From Clostridia bacterium (GTDB lineage Bacteria > Aerophobota > Aerophobia > Aerophobales > AE-B3A): a DNA stretch of 31,768 nt. The notes beneath the pieces were generated by a model. The model saw only the letters and a program-made list of their open reading frames with translations, was not told the origin of the DNA and did not search any database. Where the stretch lies: assembly GCA_030610745.1 (NCBI GenBank), contig JAUWRC010000002.1, positions 1 through 31,768 of the forward strand. The letters run 5' to 3'. Positions 1-7,092 of the stretch are shown here, one piece after another (position 1 is the first letter of the stretch; the number at the start of each line of letters is the position of its first letter). The position numbers were made by a program, and so were the translations under genes.

Positions 1-1119
1 ATCAAGAATGGTCCGAAGAGCCTTGTTATAGCCGGTATCTACTGCTGAGCGAGGAGCTCTTCCTTCCTTTAGCTCCTCTCTTATTCTCTCAAAAATGATC
101 ACATTAGCATCAATACTCATACCGATGATAAGAATGATTCCGGCAATACCAGGAAGGGTTAGAGTTGCTTTTAGACCAGCTAAGGCTCCTAATATAAGGA
201 GTAAATTTAATAGAAGTGCCGCATCAGCAATTAGGCCAGCTTTCTTATAGTAAAAAATCATAAAAAGGATAACAGCAATGAAACCAATAATTCCTGCCAG
301 AAGGCCCTTCTGGATAGAATCTTTTCCCAGGGAAGGGCCTACAATAGTGTTCTGAATAATATCAAACGGAATGGGCAAACGACCACTTTTGAGGACAATC
401 TTTAGTTCGTTAGCTTCCTCCATGGTAAAGTTTCCTGTGATTTGCGCCTTACCACCAGAAATACGAGTCTTTATTACAGGAGCAGATTGAATTACGTTAT
501 CTAATATTATAGCCAGCCTTTCTCCTACATGTTGGCCCGTGAGCTCAGCAAATTTCTCTGCTGCCTCAGATTTAAAATCTAAGCCTATGTAAGGCTCTCC
601 CCATTGTCCAATCTCTACCCGGGCCTCTTTAATATCACTACCCGACAAAAGAGTCTTCTTTTTTACAAGGTATGGTATTTTCTCTGAGTTTTCATATTTA
701 TAAAGTATTTCGTCTTCCGGGGGGATATCCCCTTGAAGAGCCTTATCCAGATCTCCTTTTTCGTCTATCAGTTTGAATTCCAGGAGGGCCGTCTTTCCAA
801 TGAGTTCCACTGCTCCTTCTGGATCTTCTATTCCTGGTAGGTCTACAACTATTCTTTTATCTCCTTGACGAACAATGCTAGGTTCTCTTACTCCACACTG
901 GTCAAATCTATTTCTGATGATCTCCAGCCCTAAATCTACCGCATCTTTGGGACTTTCTCCAGGAGGAAGTTTGCTAGTATCTGCTTCCAATATAACATGC
1001 ATACCTCCCTTTAGGTCTAAGCCCAGGTTTATCTTTTCTTTAAGAGGATAGATAGCCCAGATGGCTAAAGCTGCTACCCCTATTATAAATAATATTAACC
1101 ATTTACTGTATTGATACAT
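1..1119 (-). CDS. secD: Protein translocase subunit SecD (partial, C-terminus off the left edge)
   Basis: SecD is the large periplasmic-domain subunit of the SecDF complex, which uses the proton gradient to help pull proteins out of the SecYEG channel. About 373 residues are visible. They begin with one membrane segment (residues about 7-24), followed by the family motif LGLDLKGGMHVILEAD, the P1 periplasmic domain, and membrane segments from about residue 290. The block GMSIDANVIIFERIREEL near the cut end is the conserved SecD/SecF/RND signature. The start ATG lies 3 nt after the hicA stop, and an AAAGGA ribosome site lies inside the end of hicA. I see no yajC upstream; the hicBA pair occupies that place. 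secF is expected beyond the left edge. Confidence 0.95.
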   Translation of the reverse strand, partial: MYQYSKWLILFIIGVAALAIWAIYPLKEKINLGLDLKGGMHVILEADTSKLPPGESPKDAVDLGLEIIRNRFDQCGVREPSIVRQGDKRIVVDLPGIEDPEGAVELIGKTALLEFKLIDEKGDLDKALQGDIPPEDEILYKYENSEKIPYLVKKKTLLSGSDIKEARVEIGQWGEPYIGLDFKSEAAEKFAELTGQHVGERLAIILDNVIQSAPVIKTRISGGKAQITGNFTMEEANELKIVLKSGRLPIPFDIIQNTIVGPSLGKDSIQKGLLAGIIGFIAVILFMIFYYKKAGLIADAALLLNLLLILGALAGLKATLTLPGIAGIILIIGMSIDANVIIFERIREELKEGRAPRSAVDTGYNKALRTILD

Positions 1120-1122
1120 TAT

Positions 1123-1368
1123 TCATTTTCCTTTGTATTTTGAGTATACCTCTGAAAATTTTTCTAAGCTTATTTCCAAGTCTTCTCTAATTATTTTGCG
1201 CAGAAATCCTTTAGGTATATCCTTATTTCCGTGCACAGGAACAGTAGTTGCTCTTCTGTCTTCTGATCTCAACCTTATATGAGAACCTTTCATTCTGGTA
1301 ACTCTAAAACCTATAGATTCCAAAAACTTTACAAGTTCTCCGCCTTTGATTACAGGAAGCTTAGGCAT
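1123..1368 (-). CDS. hicA: HicA-family mRNA interferase toxin
   Basis: This 81-residue basic protein has the HicA (YcfA-like) double-stranded-RNA-binding fold signature: a start like LPVIKGGELVKFLESIGF, then the catalytic segment KGSHIRLRS containing the conserved Gly-Ser-His, then TTVPVHGNKDIPKGFLRKII. Family members cleave mRNA and are neutralised by the partner HicB. The gene overlaps the 3' end of hicB by 8 nt, the usual translational coupling, though here the antitoxin comes first. It ends 3 nt before secD. Length and motifs look intact, so it is probably functional; activity is inferred from the family. Confidence 0.9.
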   Translation of the reverse strand: MPKLPVIKGGELVKFLESIGFRVTRMKGSHIRLRSEDRRATTVPVHGNKDIPKGFLRKIIREDLEISLEKFSEVYSKYKGK

Positions 1369-1597
1369 TCTGAGCTATTTCCAGTTCTCTAAATCCTACG
1401 AATTTATTAAGCTCCTCAATCTTTGTCTCCTCGAGGCACATCTCTATGACTTCCCTTATATTTTCCAGTGCTTCATCTATAGTTTCGCCGTAAGAATGAC
1501 AGCCTCTAAACAGAGGGCAACTTACTATATAATAATTATCCTCGTCCATCTCAATGATTATGGGTAGATGTAATTTTTCTATTTTTGATATCTCCAA
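1361..1597 (-). CDS. hicB: HicB-family antitoxin (short form)
   Basis: This 78-residue acidic protein matches the HicB N-terminal partial-RNase-H fold: IIIEMDEDNYYIVSCPLFRGCHSYGETIDEALENIREVIEMCLEE. Short HicB proteins of this type bind HicA but have no C-terminal DNA-binding domain, and I see no HTH or ribbon-helix-helix here. The only start that fits the full domain is a TTG, because a stop codon lies just upstream in frame. No clear Shine-Dalgarno is visible. tRNA-Pro lies directly upstream on the same strand, so the pair may be transcribed by read-through from it. Confidence 0.87.
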   Translation of the reverse strand: MEISKIEKLHLPIIIEMDEDNYYIVSCPLFRGCHSYGETIDEALENIREVIEMCLEETKIEELNKFVGFRELEIAQNA

Positions 1598-1617
1598 TTA
1601 TTTACATTCTTATTTTT

Positions 1618-1637
1618 CGAGTAACGAGATACGAATT
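1618..1637 (+). repeat. Heptad repeat, CGAGNNA class
   Basis: Units CGAGTAA and CGAGATA are followed by the terminal CGAATT. The last T is also the complement of the final A of the tRNA-Pro CCA, so the array abuts the tRNA 3' end exactly. Confidence 0.85.
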
Positions 1638-1715
1638 GGTCGGGGCGACCGGATTCGAACCGGTGACCTCTTGCGCCCCATGCAAGTGCGCTAAACCAGG
1701 CTGCGCTACGCCCCG
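1637..1715 (-). tRNA. tRNA-Pro (anticodon GGG)
   Basis: The cloverleaf folds completely. The acceptor stem is CGGGGCG with CGCCCCG, the D-stem GCGC with GCGC, the anticodon stem CTTGC with GCAAG, and the T-stem ACCGG with CCGGT around TTCGAAT. The 7-nt anticodon loop ATGGGGC gives anticodon GGG, which reads proline CCC/CCU. Discriminator A and CCA are encoded. It lies between merR and hicB on the same strand and has repeat DNA on both sides. Confidence 0.96.
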
Positions 1716-1718
1716 TTA

Positions 1719-1822
1719 TTAGTTAATTAGTTTACTAGAGATTAGAGATTAGCTTCAGGAGCAACTGATTAAAAGGATATCCGACATCCCTAATTAACTA
1801 ATCTCTAATTAACTCAATTAAC
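1719..1822. repeat. Inverted pair of heptad arrays, ATTAGNN class
   Basis: The left arm (1719-1753) reads TTAGTTA, ATTAGTT, TACTAGA, GATTAGA, GATTAGC. The right arm (1790-1822) is the same class reversed (CTAATTA, ACTAATC, TCTAATT). The two arms could fold into a long imperfect hairpin around a 36-nt loop. They fill the gap between tRNA-Pro and merR; no gene is seen here. Confidence 0.8.
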
Positions 1823-1831
1823 TTCTTTTTT

Positions 1832-2179
1832 TTATTCTAATATCTGGAGTATGGCTTGCAGTTCTTTTTTTGTAGTAAGAGGGTCAAGCCAATCTTTTCT
1901 TTGTCTGTTTTTTAGTTCTTTTTGAGCTCCGTTAATGGTAAATTTCTTTTCATATAATAGATTTTTTATCCAGAGGATCAACTCAACATCTTTTTTTTGG
2001 TAACGTCGATGTCCACCACGACTTTTTTGGGGGCAAAGCTCTTTGAATTGAGTTTCCCAAAAACGAAGAATATAAGAAGGAAGATGGGTAATCTTACTTA
2101 CTTCTCCTATACAAAAATATTTATCCGGAATAATATTTCTCTGCTCCTTATTACTCTCCTCATCCTTTCGTGCTTCCAT
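1832..2179 (-). CDS. MerR-family HTH regulator, short form
   Basis: This 115-residue protein has a MerR-type winged helix from about residue 20 to 90: YFCIGEVSKITHLPSYILRFWETQF, then RGGHRRYQKKDVELILWIKNLL. The segment ILRFWE and the GGHRRY wing are diagnostic of the family. Little follows the DNA-binding domain, so no effector pocket or metal-binding cysteines are present. Small MerR proteins of this kind sit next to HU/IHF genes in many bacteria, as here with hup 57 nt upstream. Its targets are unknown. The start has no obvious ribosome site, and a strong hairpin lies just before it. Confidence 0.85.
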   Translation of the reverse strand: MEARKDEESNKEQRNIIPDKYFCIGEVSKITHLPSYILRFWETQFKELCPQKSRGGHRRYQKKDVELILWIKNLLYEKKFTINGAQKELKNRQRKDWLDPLTTKKELQAILQILE

Positions 2180-2188
2180 TATGAATTG

Positions 2189-2224
2189 CAGGAGGCGGAA
2201 GAAAAGAATTTCTTCTGCCTCCTG
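2189..2224 (-). other. Strong hairpin between hup and merR
   Basis: Two 15-nt arms (2189-2203 and 2210-2224) pair with one mismatch around a 6-nt loop. No T-run follows on the minus strand, so it is not a canonical terminator. It could protect the hup transcript end or attenuate merR. The 5' arm carries AGGAGG, which would be hidden by the fold. Confidence 0.65.
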
Positions 2225-2236
2225 GAAATAATTCCT

Positions 2237-2509
2237 TTAGGCTACTGCTTCTTTTAGGTTCTTACCTGGTTCAAACTTAGGGACCTCTTTAGCTGGAATC
2301 TGGATTTCCTTGCCTGTTTGGGGATTTCTTCCTTGACGTGCTTTTCTTTTTCTTACCTTAAAAGTTCCAAAGCCAACTAAGGTAACTTTTTCCCCTCTAG
2401 CCAGAGACTCAGTGATGGTTGAGGTTACTACATCTATTGTCTCTCTGCACGTTTTTTTTGTCAAACCCGTCTGACTGGCTACTTTCTCCACTAATTCAGC
2501 TTTGTTCAT
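2237..2509 (-). CDS. hup: HU-family DNA-binding protein
   Basis: HU is a small dimeric nucleoid protein that bends DNA. The 90 residues match the family along their full length: MNKAELVEKVASQTGLTKK, the hydrophobic VTLVGFGTFKVRKRKAR turn, the DNA-binding arm GRNPQTGKEIQIPA, and the C-terminal helix FEPGKNLKEAV. A perfect AGGAGG ribosome site precedes the ATG. It lies 15 nt after plsY and is probably cotranscribed with it. The sequence cannot separate HU from IHF with certainty, but the RNPQTG arm favours HU. Confidence 0.97.
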   Translation of the reverse strand: MNKAELVEKVASQTGLTKKTCRETIDVVTSTITESLARGEKVTLVGFGTFKVRKRKARQGRNPQTGKEIQIPAKEVPKFEPGKNLKEAVA

Positions 2510-2524
2510 CTTTTCCTCCTTTAT

Positions 2525-3160
2525 TTATGTTTCTACTTTTTCTCCAATTTTTCTCTCTTTTCCTCTCAGAAGTCGTTCTATGTTGCTTCGATGTCTAAGT
2601 AGAATAAGAGAGACCCCTGCTATGCTCAGAGCAAGAAGAAATTGAGCTTTACCTCCTATCCAGAGCCAGATAAAAAAAGGTAGACTTCCTGCTGCCATCA
2701 TTGAACCGAGGGAGACATAACGGGTAAAAACTATAACTCCTGCCATCACTAGAGCGGAGAATATAAAAGGAAGAGGGGTAAGAATTAAAAACACACCAGC
2801 TGTTGCAGCTACTCCTTTTCCTCCTCTAAATTTTAAAAATATAGGCCAATTATGTCCCAGGATAGATAAGAGCCCACATATTCCACCGGTTATTTGAGCC
2901 TCAAATCCAATAAGTGGTGCAAGAAGAATTCCTAAATAGACGGAAACCGCTCCTTTCGCTATATCTATAGCTAATACCAGAAGACCAGGGAAAGGTCCTA
3001 AAACACGCAAAGCATTGGTAAATCCTATATTACCGCTGCCAAAATCCCTTATATCTATTTTTTTAAGAAATTTCCCTATAAGGTACCCCGAGGGAATAGA
3101 GCCTAAAAAATAGCCTATAATTAGCACTACCGAAAAAATAATTCTGGAGTCGATCTCCAT
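2525..3160 (-). CDS. plsY: Acyl-phosphate:glycerol-3-phosphate acyltransferase PlsY
   Basis: This integral membrane enzyme transfers an acyl group from acyl-phosphate to glycerol-3-phosphate, the first step of phosphatidic acid synthesis. The 211 residues carry the three PlsY motifs: GSIPSGYLIGK near residue 21, GSGNIGFTNALRVLG near residue 42 and HNWPIFLKFRGGKGVAATAGV near residue 103. Several membrane segments are evident. The ATG is preceded by GAGGT at good spacing. plsC, which performs the next acylation, lies about 2.5 kb upstream in the same run, with ispH and rpsA between them. Confidence 0.97.
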   Translation of the reverse strand: MEIDSRIIFSVVLIIGYFLGSIPSGYLIGKFLKKIDIRDFGSGNIGFTNALRVLGPFPGLLVLAIDIAKGAVSVYLGILLAPLIGFEAQITGGICGLLSILGHNWPIFLKFRGGKGVAATAGVFLILTPLPFIFSALVMAGVIVFTRYVSLGSMMAAGSLPFFIWLWIGGKAQFLLALSIAGVSLILLRHRSNIERLLRGKERKIGEKVET

Positions 3161-3191
3161 TAATTACCTCAGAAAATAGTTTTCCTCCACC

Positions 3192-4733
3192 CTAAAAGCC
3201 TTTTTTTAGCTTTTTTCTCATTTCCTCTTCGATGAAATCCCCTATTACGATTCCATCTTCCTTAAAGGAAGGAAAATTGTTGATTTTCTCTTCTTTCCTT
3301 TTCTTTCTCTCTTTCTCCTTTTTCTTTTTCGTGCTCCCCTCTGTTTTCACCAACCGGCGTACGCTAAGTCTAATTCGTCGTTTTTCCTCATCGATTTCTA
3401 CAATTTTTGCCTTTACTTCCTTGCCTATGGAGATGACTTCTTCTGGATGGGGGACATATTCCTTATCTAATTCCGAGACATGGATAAGTCCATCTATTCC
3501 CGGAGCTAAATTAATAAAAACGCCAAAGTTAGTTATCTGCTGGACCTTACCAGAAACTATATCTCCTACTTTATATTTTTGCAAGAGCTCTTTCCAGGGA
3601 TCGGGTTTAGTTTGTTTTAGACCTAAGGAAATTTTCTTTTTCTCTACGTCAATATCTAATATCTTCACCTCTACTTTTTCTTCTTCTTGGAGAATCTCTT
3701 TTGGGTGTCCTATACGCTTGCTCCAGGAAAGATCGGAGATATGAATTAGACCTTCTAATCCTTCTTCAAGCCTCACGAAAGCTCCAAAGTTTGTAAGATG
3801 GGTGACCTTTCCTTCAGCGAGTGAGCCTATCTCATATCTCTTTTCAACCTGGGTCCAGGGATCAGGTTTGGTTTGTTTTAGACCCAAGGAAATCTTTTCT
3901 CTTTCTTTGTCGAGTTTTAATACTTTTACTCTTATTTCATCTCCTCTTGAAAGTAGATCATGGGGATTCTTCACCCATTCCCAGGAAAGATTCTCTGGGT
4001 AAATTAATCCATCAATTCCTCCCAAATCCACAAAGATGCCAAATTTAGTTATGGAACTTACTCTTCCGGTAGCGATTTTCCCCTCCTCTAAACTGGCTAA
4101 AGTCTTCTCTTTTTTCTTCTCTTTTTCCTCTAGAAGCAAGAGCTTCCTGGAAAGAACTATATTTTTCTCTCTTTTTTCTAATTTAATAACTCTCGCGCTA
4201 ATATCTTTTCCAATAAAATCTTTGAGGTTATCTTTTTTGTTTAAACTTATATGAGAGGTGGGAATAAAAGCATTTAGTGAATTTAGACTGGCGAGAAACC
4301 CTCCGTTTATTATTTTCTTTACTTTTACTACTATAGGTTCGTTTTGTTTGAATGCCTCCTCAAATTTTGCCCAGTCTAGACGAAAATTTGCTTCTCTCTC
4401 AGATAATAAAAGTTGTCCTTTCCCACTTTTCTCTGAGATATAAACTTGCATACTCTCCCCTGGCTGAAAGGGCTCTTCTCTTTTTGCTGCAAGTTCCTCC
4501 CAGGGCATAAAGCCTTCCGATTTTGCACCTACATCCATGAGGATCCCTTCTTTATTGGTTTGTACAACTTTAGCTTCTGTTATATCTCCTTTTTTCGGGA
4601 AGTAGAAGTTTCCATATTCCTGGACTATTTTACCAAAATCATCTACTTTCTCTTCCTTCTTTTTTTCTATCTTTTCTCTCATCATTCTATCAGTAGCTTT
4701 CTCTAAAAATCTTTCCTCTTTTGACTTGAACAC
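3192..4733 (-). CDS. rpsA: Ribosomal protein S1-like, five S1 domains
   Basis: This 513-residue protein has five S1 RNA-binding domains at roughly residues 46-110, 125-195, 215-290, 300-378 and 385-460, ending in a Lys/Glu-rich tail. S1 helps mRNA bind and unfold on the 30S subunit. Domains 3 and 4 both end in the identical KISLGLKQTKPDPW, which shows recent internal duplication or conversion. The start is GTG with purine-rich GAGGAA upstream. Its place next to ispH, plsC and cmk matches the cmk-rpsA neighbourhood known in many bacteria. E. coli S1 has six domains; five or fewer is common elsewhere. Confidence 0.92.
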   Translation of the reverse strand: MFKSKEERFLEKATDRMMREKIEKKKEEKVDDFGKIVQEYGNFYFPKKGDITEAKVVQTNKEGILMDVGAKSEGFMPWEELAAKREEPFQPGESMQVYISEKSGKGQLLLSEREANFRLDWAKFEEAFKQNEPIVVKVKKIINGGFLASLNSLNAFIPTSHISLNKKDNLKDFIGKDISARVIKLEKREKNIVLSRKLLLLEEKEKKKEKTLASLEEGKIATGRVSSITKFGIFVDLGGIDGLIYPENLSWEWVKNPHDLLSRGDEIRVKVLKLDKEREKISLGLKQTKPDPWTQVEKRYEIGSLAEGKVTHLTNFGAFVRLEEGLEGLIHISDLSWSKRIGHPKEILQEEEKVEVKILDIDVEKKKISLGLKQTKPDPWKELLQKYKVGDIVSGKVQQITNFGVFINLAPGIDGLIHVSELDKEYVPHPEEVISIGKEVKAKIVEIDEEKRRIRLSVRRLVKTEGSTKKKKEKERKKRKEEKINNFPSFKEDGIVIGDFIEEEMRKKLKKGF

Positions 4734-4757
4734 TTTAAGTTCCTCTGCCTCCTTAAA

Positions 4758-4785
4758 TTAGTCGTTAGTATATAGTCGTTAGTAA
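4758..4785. repeat. Heptad repeat, TTAGTNN class, overlapping the ispH stop
   Basis: Four exact 7-nt units: TTAGTCG, TTAGTAT, ATAGTCG, TTAGTAA. On the minus strand they supply the last six ispH codons and its stop. Confidence 0.85.
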
Positions 4786-5604
4786 TTTATTTTTTATTTT
4801 CTCTATTACTTCTTTAGGAGTAGAGGTTCCTCCAGTGATACCAACTCTTTTTATTCCCTTCCACTCTTTCATATTTAGCTCTTCCTCTTTTTCAACAAAA
4901 CAGGTTTTTACTTCTAAGGATTGACACAATTTAACTAATTGATGAGTATTAGAGCTATTATGCCCACCCACTACTATTACTGCTTCAACTTCTCTGGCTA
5001 ACTTCTTTGTTTCTTCCTGGCGCTCTCTTATTATTCTACATATAGTATTAAAGATTCTACACTCTCTTGTTTTTTTTGTTAAGTTCTTTACAATATGGTT
5101 AAAGTTCTCAACGTTCTCTGTAGTTTGAGCTACTATCCCTACCTTTTTTAAAAAAGGGAGCTTTTCCGCTTCCTGGGAGTTTTTAACTACGTAAACTCTC
5201 CCCTTTGTTACGTTAGCTATTACTCCCTTTACCTCAGGATGAGTAGCTGTGCCTACGATAATCACCTGGTAAGATTTTTGAGAAAGAGATCTTACTATTT
5301 TTTGCACCCTTAGTACATAAGGGCAGGTAGTGTCCAATACTCTTAATTTTCTTTTTCTTGCCTCTTTTATTACAGAAGGATCTTCTCCATGGGACCTAAT
5401 AATTAGTGTTCCCTCTCTAATTTGAGATAGATCCTCTATGGATTTAATGCCTCTTCTTCGCAAGTTTTCTGTTACTTGAGGATTGTGAATCAGATCTCCC
5501 AGAATATAAACTTTCCCATTCCTTTTGATTTCGTTCAGGGTTAATTTTAAAGCTCTTTTTACTCCGAAACAGAAGCCAATTTTCTCAGGGAGAAATATTT
5601 GCAT
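4765..5604 (-). CDS. ispH: 4-hydroxy-3-methylbut-2-enyl diphosphate reductase IspH
   Basis: IspH (LytB) catalyses the last step of the MEP pathway, reducing HMBPP to IPP and DMAPP with a 4Fe-4S cluster. The three cluster cysteines are visible: Cys12 in KIGFCFGVKRAL, Cys94 in LDTTCPYV and Cys189 in FNTICRIIRERQEET. The HGE motif (RSHGE, residues 71-75), THPEVKG and the late HNSSNTHQL segment are present. At 279 residues it has the usual size. The last six residues, LLTTIY, and the stop are encoded by heptad repeat DNA, and another heptad array lies just before the start, where no Shine-Dalgarno is visible. Confidence 0.96.
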   Translation of the reverse strand: MQIFLPEKIGFCFGVKRALKLTLNEIKRNGKVYILGDLIHNPQVTENLRRRGIKSIEDLSQIREGTLIIRSHGEDPSVIKEARKRKLRVLDTTCPYVLRVQKIVRSLSQKSYQVIIVGTATHPEVKGVIANVTKGRVYVVKNSQEAEKLPFLKKVGIVAQTTENVENFNHIVKNLTKKTRECRIFNTICRIIRERQEETKKLAREVEAVIVVGGHNSSNTHQLVKLCQSLEVKTCFVEKEEELNMKEWKGIKRVGITGGTSTPKEVIEKIKNKLLTTIY

Positions 5605-5613
5605 TAAGTTTAT

Positions 5614-5641
5614 CTAGCGTTTAGAGCCATTCACGATTCAC
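5614..5641. repeat. Mixed heptad repeat between plsC and ispH
   Basis: The units TAGCGTT/TTAGAGC on one side and CATTCAC, GATTCAC on the other keep a 7-nt period. On the minus strand the array encodes the plsC C-terminus (SSES and stop) and continues as the ispH leader. Confidence 0.7.
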
Positions 5642-6374
5642 TGCTGAGCATCCTCATACTATTTTCCAATTTCTTATGGAGTTTCTCTATGGCTCTTTTA
5701 ACATCTTCTTTTTTAGATTTCTTACCTCTTAAGGGTTTTCCTACCCGTGCTTCTATCTTAGTTAATCTTACCATCTTTTTTCCTCTAGGCAAGACCTTCC
5801 CTGTTCCCCGGATAATGACAGGCACTAAGGGTACGTTTGCCCTAAGGGCTATTCTCGCTGTTCCTTGCTGCAGGTGTCCAAGCTTTCCTTCCCAGCTTCT
5901 TGTTCCTTCTGGAAAAAGAGCGAGGAGTTCTCCTTTTTTTAAAAGATCTAAAACCTTTTGGTAGACTGCTTTATCTATTCTTTCTCTTTTAAAGGGAAAA
6001 GCCCCTAGTTTGGTTATTAAAAGACGAAAAAAGAAATTTTCAAAGAGCTCTTCTTTAGCCATAAAATTAATCTTGCGGGGAGTGAGAAGACCTAAGACAA
6101 TAGGGTCAAAATAACTTAGATGATTAGAAGCAAGAATTGCTCCCCCTTTTAAAGGAACATTCTCTTTTCCCTGGATCTTTACAGCGAAGAAAACTTTAAA
6201 GATTATTATAGCCAGTTCTCGCAACAGACTATACCAAAAGGGAGTTCCCTTCATCAGCGAGGTACATTCTACGGTGTCATTGCGAGGAGTTCCGAGAGTC
6301 TTCGGAACGACGAAGCAATCTCGAGATTGCTTCGCTTCGCTCGCAATGTGGTTCATTGAGTATTTACCCTTCAT
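5631..6374 (-). CDS. plsC: 1-acyl-sn-glycerol-3-phosphate acyltransferase PlsC with repeat-derived N-terminal extension
   Basis: PlsC adds the second acyl chain to lysophosphatidic acid. The catalytic NHLSYFD (His85, Asp90) and the substrate-binding FPEGTRS (154-160) are clear. Residues 4-40 do not look like PlsC: they are the translation of an ATTGCGAG-type hairpin repeat. The normal family N-terminus seems to begin at Met41 (MKGTPFWYSLL, start at 6254). The outer ATG overlaps the cmk stop as ATGA, the classic coupled arrangement. The inner ATG carries the same ATGAAGGG octamer. The insertion adds exactly 40 codons and keeps the frame, so either start gives a PlsC; which one is used cannot be seen. 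Confidence 0.92.
   Translation of the reverse strand: MKGKYSMNHIASEAKQSRDCFVVPKTLGTPRNDTVECTSLMKGTPFWYSLLRELAIIIFKVFFAVKIQGKENVPLKGGAILASNHLSYFDPIVLGLLTPRKINFMAKEELFENFFFRLLITKLGAFPFKRERIDKAVYQKVLDLLKKGELLALFPEGTRSWEGKLGHLQQGTARIALRANVPLVPVIIRGTGKVLPRGKKMVRLTKIEARVGKPLRGKKSKKEDVKRAIEKLHKKLENSMRMLSSES
6247..6374. repeat. ATTGCGAG-family hairpin element flanked by an 8-bp direct repeat
   Basis: The octamer CCCTTCAT occurs at 6247-6254 and again at 6367-6374. The 112 bp between them hold inverted copies of CATTGCGAG and GAAGCAATCTCG. On the minus strand the octamer reads ATGAAGGG, so the plsC start codon is duplicated. It resembles a target-site duplication around a small non-autonomous element; a chance octamer match cannot be excluded. 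Confidence 0.7.
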
Positions 6375-7054
6375 TTAACGGTTTTTTTAACTTGCTTTAG
6401 TATCTTGTCCACTGTTTGAGAGATACTTAAATGAGTGTTATCTATAACTATTGCTTCCTCGGAGATTTTCAAAGGAGAGATTTTTCTTTGGCTATCTATT
6501 CTGTCCCGCTTGAGAAGTCCTGCGGCTACTTTTTCTTTATTCGAAAAAATACCTTTGGTTTTTTCCTCTTTCCAGCGCCTCTCAACTCTCTCCTCAAGAG
6601 AGGCATTAAGGAAAATTTTGATATCAGCTTCCGGAAAGACCACTGTTGTGGTATCTCTACCTTCGGCTACTATACCTCCGTTTTTACCGAGCTTTTTTTG
6701 TTGAGCAACCATTGCCTCTCGAACCCCTTTTACGATTGAAACTAAAGAAACATATTTATTTACCTGGGGAGAACGAATTAAAGAAGTTACATCTTTGTTG
6801 TCCAGGTAAACCTTAGTTTCCACATTGGATCCGGGCTTCAAACAAATTTGTATCTTTTTAGCTAACTGAGAAAGAGCTTTTTCATCCTTAATATTTACTT
6901 TATCTTTTAAAGCTTTCCATGTCAAGGTTCTATACATTGCTCCTGTGTCCAGGTATAAATAACCCAGTCTCTTAGCTAAAAGATGAGCAGTCGTGCTTTT
7001 TCCTGAGCCAGCTGGCCCGTCAATAGCTATGATTAGACTCTTTTTATCTTCCAT
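6371..7054 (-). CDS. cmk: (d)CMP kinase
   Basis: Cytidylate kinase phosphorylates CMP and dCMP to the diphosphates. The 227 residues show the P-loop IDGPAGSGKST (11-21), the YLDTGAMYR substrate motif, and EGRDTTTVVFPEADIKIFLNAS followed by the RR-containing lid (ERVERRWKEE). The stop overlaps the plsC start (ATGA), so translation of the two is probably coupled. There is no Shine-Dalgarno before its ATG; the leader is the hisC stop plus heptad repeat. Confidence 0.96.
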   Translation of the reverse strand: MEDKKSLIIAIDGPAGSGKSTTAHLLAKRLGYLYLDTGAMYRTLTWKALKDKVNIKDEKALSQLAKKIQICLKPGSNVETKVYLDNKDVTSLIRSPQVNKYVSLVSIVKGVREAMVAQQKKLGKNGGIVAEGRDTTTVVFPEADIKIFLNASLEERVERRWKEEKTKGIFSNKEKVAAGLLKRDRIDSQRKISPLKISEEAIVIDNTHLSISQTVDKILKQVKKTVK

Positions 7055-7064
7055 TGTTTACATC

Positions 7065-7092
7065 TTAGTTAAATTAGTTAATTAGAGATTAG
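7065..7092. repeat. Heptad repeat, ATTAGNN class, across the hisC stop
   Basis: Units TTAGTTA, AATTAGT, TAATTAG and AGATTAG run across the end of hisC. Read on the minus strand, they encode the last hisC residues (LISN) and the stop, then form the short leader of cmk. Confidence 0.75.

Noticed and set aside
2189..2224. Classical intrinsic terminator after hup
   Set aside because: The stem is strong, but no T-run follows it on the minus strand, so I list it only as a hairpin.
3232..4706. Open frames on the plus strand across the rpsA region
   Set aside because: They are antisense shadows of the S1 gene, rich in Phe and Ser from the complement of Lys/Glu codons, with no domain or ribosome site.
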